A DNA stretch of 5,816 bases, taken from contig DKEW01000084.1 of the NCBI GenBank assembly GCA_002452265.1, positions 4,181 to 9,996 on the forward strand, written 5' to 3'. The notes below the pieces were generated by a model. It did no database searches, was not told where the DNA came from, and saw nothing but the letters and a program-made list of their open reading frames with translations. Of this stretch, positions 5,338-5,816 are shown piece by piece; the first letter of the stretch is position 1; every line of letters begins with the position of its first letter. Source of the DNA: Pelobacter sp. UBA6812 (GTDB lineage Bacteria > Desulfobacterota > Desulfuromonadia > Desulfuromonadales > Syntrophotaleaceae). The position numbers and the translations under genes were made by a program.

Positions 5338-5816
5338 ATGTTCGATTTGACCGCCACCGATTACCAGGCTGTATGGCTTTCCGCCAGAGTCGCCTTGACG
5401 GCAACATTGCTCGCCTTGCCGGCCGGGTTTCTGATGGCAAGCCTGCTGGCCTTTGGCCGTTTTCGCGGCAAAGGCTTATTGGAGGGGTTCCTGCACCTGC
5501 CCATGGTGCTGCCTCCGGTCGTGGTCGGTTACCTGTTGCTGTTGCTGCTGGGGGAGCATGGCCCTTTCGGTTCTTTGCTGCGCGCTACGGGCATACGTAT
5601 TATTTTCACCTGGTGGGCAGCGGTACTGGCCTCGCTAGTGGTGGGCTTCCCTTTATTGGTACGCTCCATCCGCATCGGACTTGAGGACATCGACGAAAAA
5701 CTTCTGCAAGCCGCCCGCACGCTCGGCGCTCCCTGGTACGACACCCTGTTGACCATCGTGTTGCCGCTGTCGGGGCGGGCGATACTGGCCGGCGCTTCAC
5801 TGATGTTCGCCCGCAG
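5338..5816 (+). CDS. modB: ModB, molybdate ABC transporter permease (partial, runs off the window)
   Basis: The first 159 codons are present, open to the window end; the rest (family length about 220-230 residues) is missing. ModB forms the membrane channel of the molybdate importer with the ATPase ModC, which would be expected just beyond the window. Hydrophobic segments lie near residues 11-39, 55-72 and 90-106. LPMVLPPVVVGYLLLLLLG (54-72) is typical ModB sequence. The EAA loop that docks on the ATPase reads QAARTLGAPWYDTLLTIVLP (124-143). The start ATG has GAAGGG at 5324-5329, eight bases upstream. A longer open frame from 5154 to 5684 is in a different frame and is a shadow. The 71-base gap after modA has no terminator. 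Confidence 0.93.
   Translation, partial: MFDLTATDYQAVWLSARVALTATLLALPAGFLMASLLAFGRFRGKGLLEGFLHLPMVLPPVVVGYLLLLLLGEHGPFGSLLRATGIRIIFTWWAAVLASLVVGFPLLVRSIRIGLEDIDEKLLQAARTLGAPWYDTLLTIVLPLSGRAILAGASLMFAR

Noticed and set aside
5154..5684. 176-codon + strand open frame
   Set aside because: It is out of frame with both modA (end) and modB; the ModB frame starting at 5338 gives clear family sequence over the same DNA.

Overview
The window is bacterial, moderately GC-rich and densely coding on the + strand. The gene families and the nitrogen-fixation control signals resemble anaerobic Desulfuromonadales (Geobacter/Pelobacter-like Desulfobacterota). That placement is an inference from gene content and leader architecture, not a database match.

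Left part (76-3040): three genes joined by two 4-base ATGA start/stop overlaps, so almost certainly one operon. They encode (1) a protein resembling an iron-type ABC substrate-binding protein, but with no signal peptide and with a DUF1858/ScdA_N-like helical domain at its N terminus; (2) a cysteine-rich SIMIBI-class GTPase of the HypB/UreG/CobW type; and (3) an ABC ATPase that also carries a DUF1858-like N-terminal domain. No permease is present here. The set looks like parts of a metal-handling or transport system re-used in the cytoplasm. I do not recognise it as a characterised system, and it is the best candidate for something undescribed.

Middle (3041-3558): a 518-base non-coding stretch. 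It starts with a long imperfect inverted repeat (3050-3207) whose arms resemble the tandem 8-mer repeat at the left edge of the window (1-32), so the operon lies between related repeats. Further right are a palindrome (3320-3340), a near-consensus sigma-54 promoter (3396-3411), two hexaloop hairpins that both fit the ANTAR antiterminator pattern (A at loop position 1, G at position 4), and a strong intrinsic terminator overlapping the second hairpin. An optimal ribosome binding site and nifB follow. This layout predicts sigma-54 initiation followed by an RNA-level antitermination decision, as known for nitrogen-fixation genes of Geobacter (GnfM/GnfR).

Right part (3559-5816): nifB (radical-SAM synthase of the nitrogenase NifB-co precursor, short form without the NifX-like domain), modA (periplasmic molybdate-binding protein) and the first 159 codons of modB (molybdate permease, cut by the window end). 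Together they supply two inputs to FeMo-cofactor: the Fe-S-carbide core and molybdenum. The genes are closely spaced and probably expressed from the controlled nifB leader.
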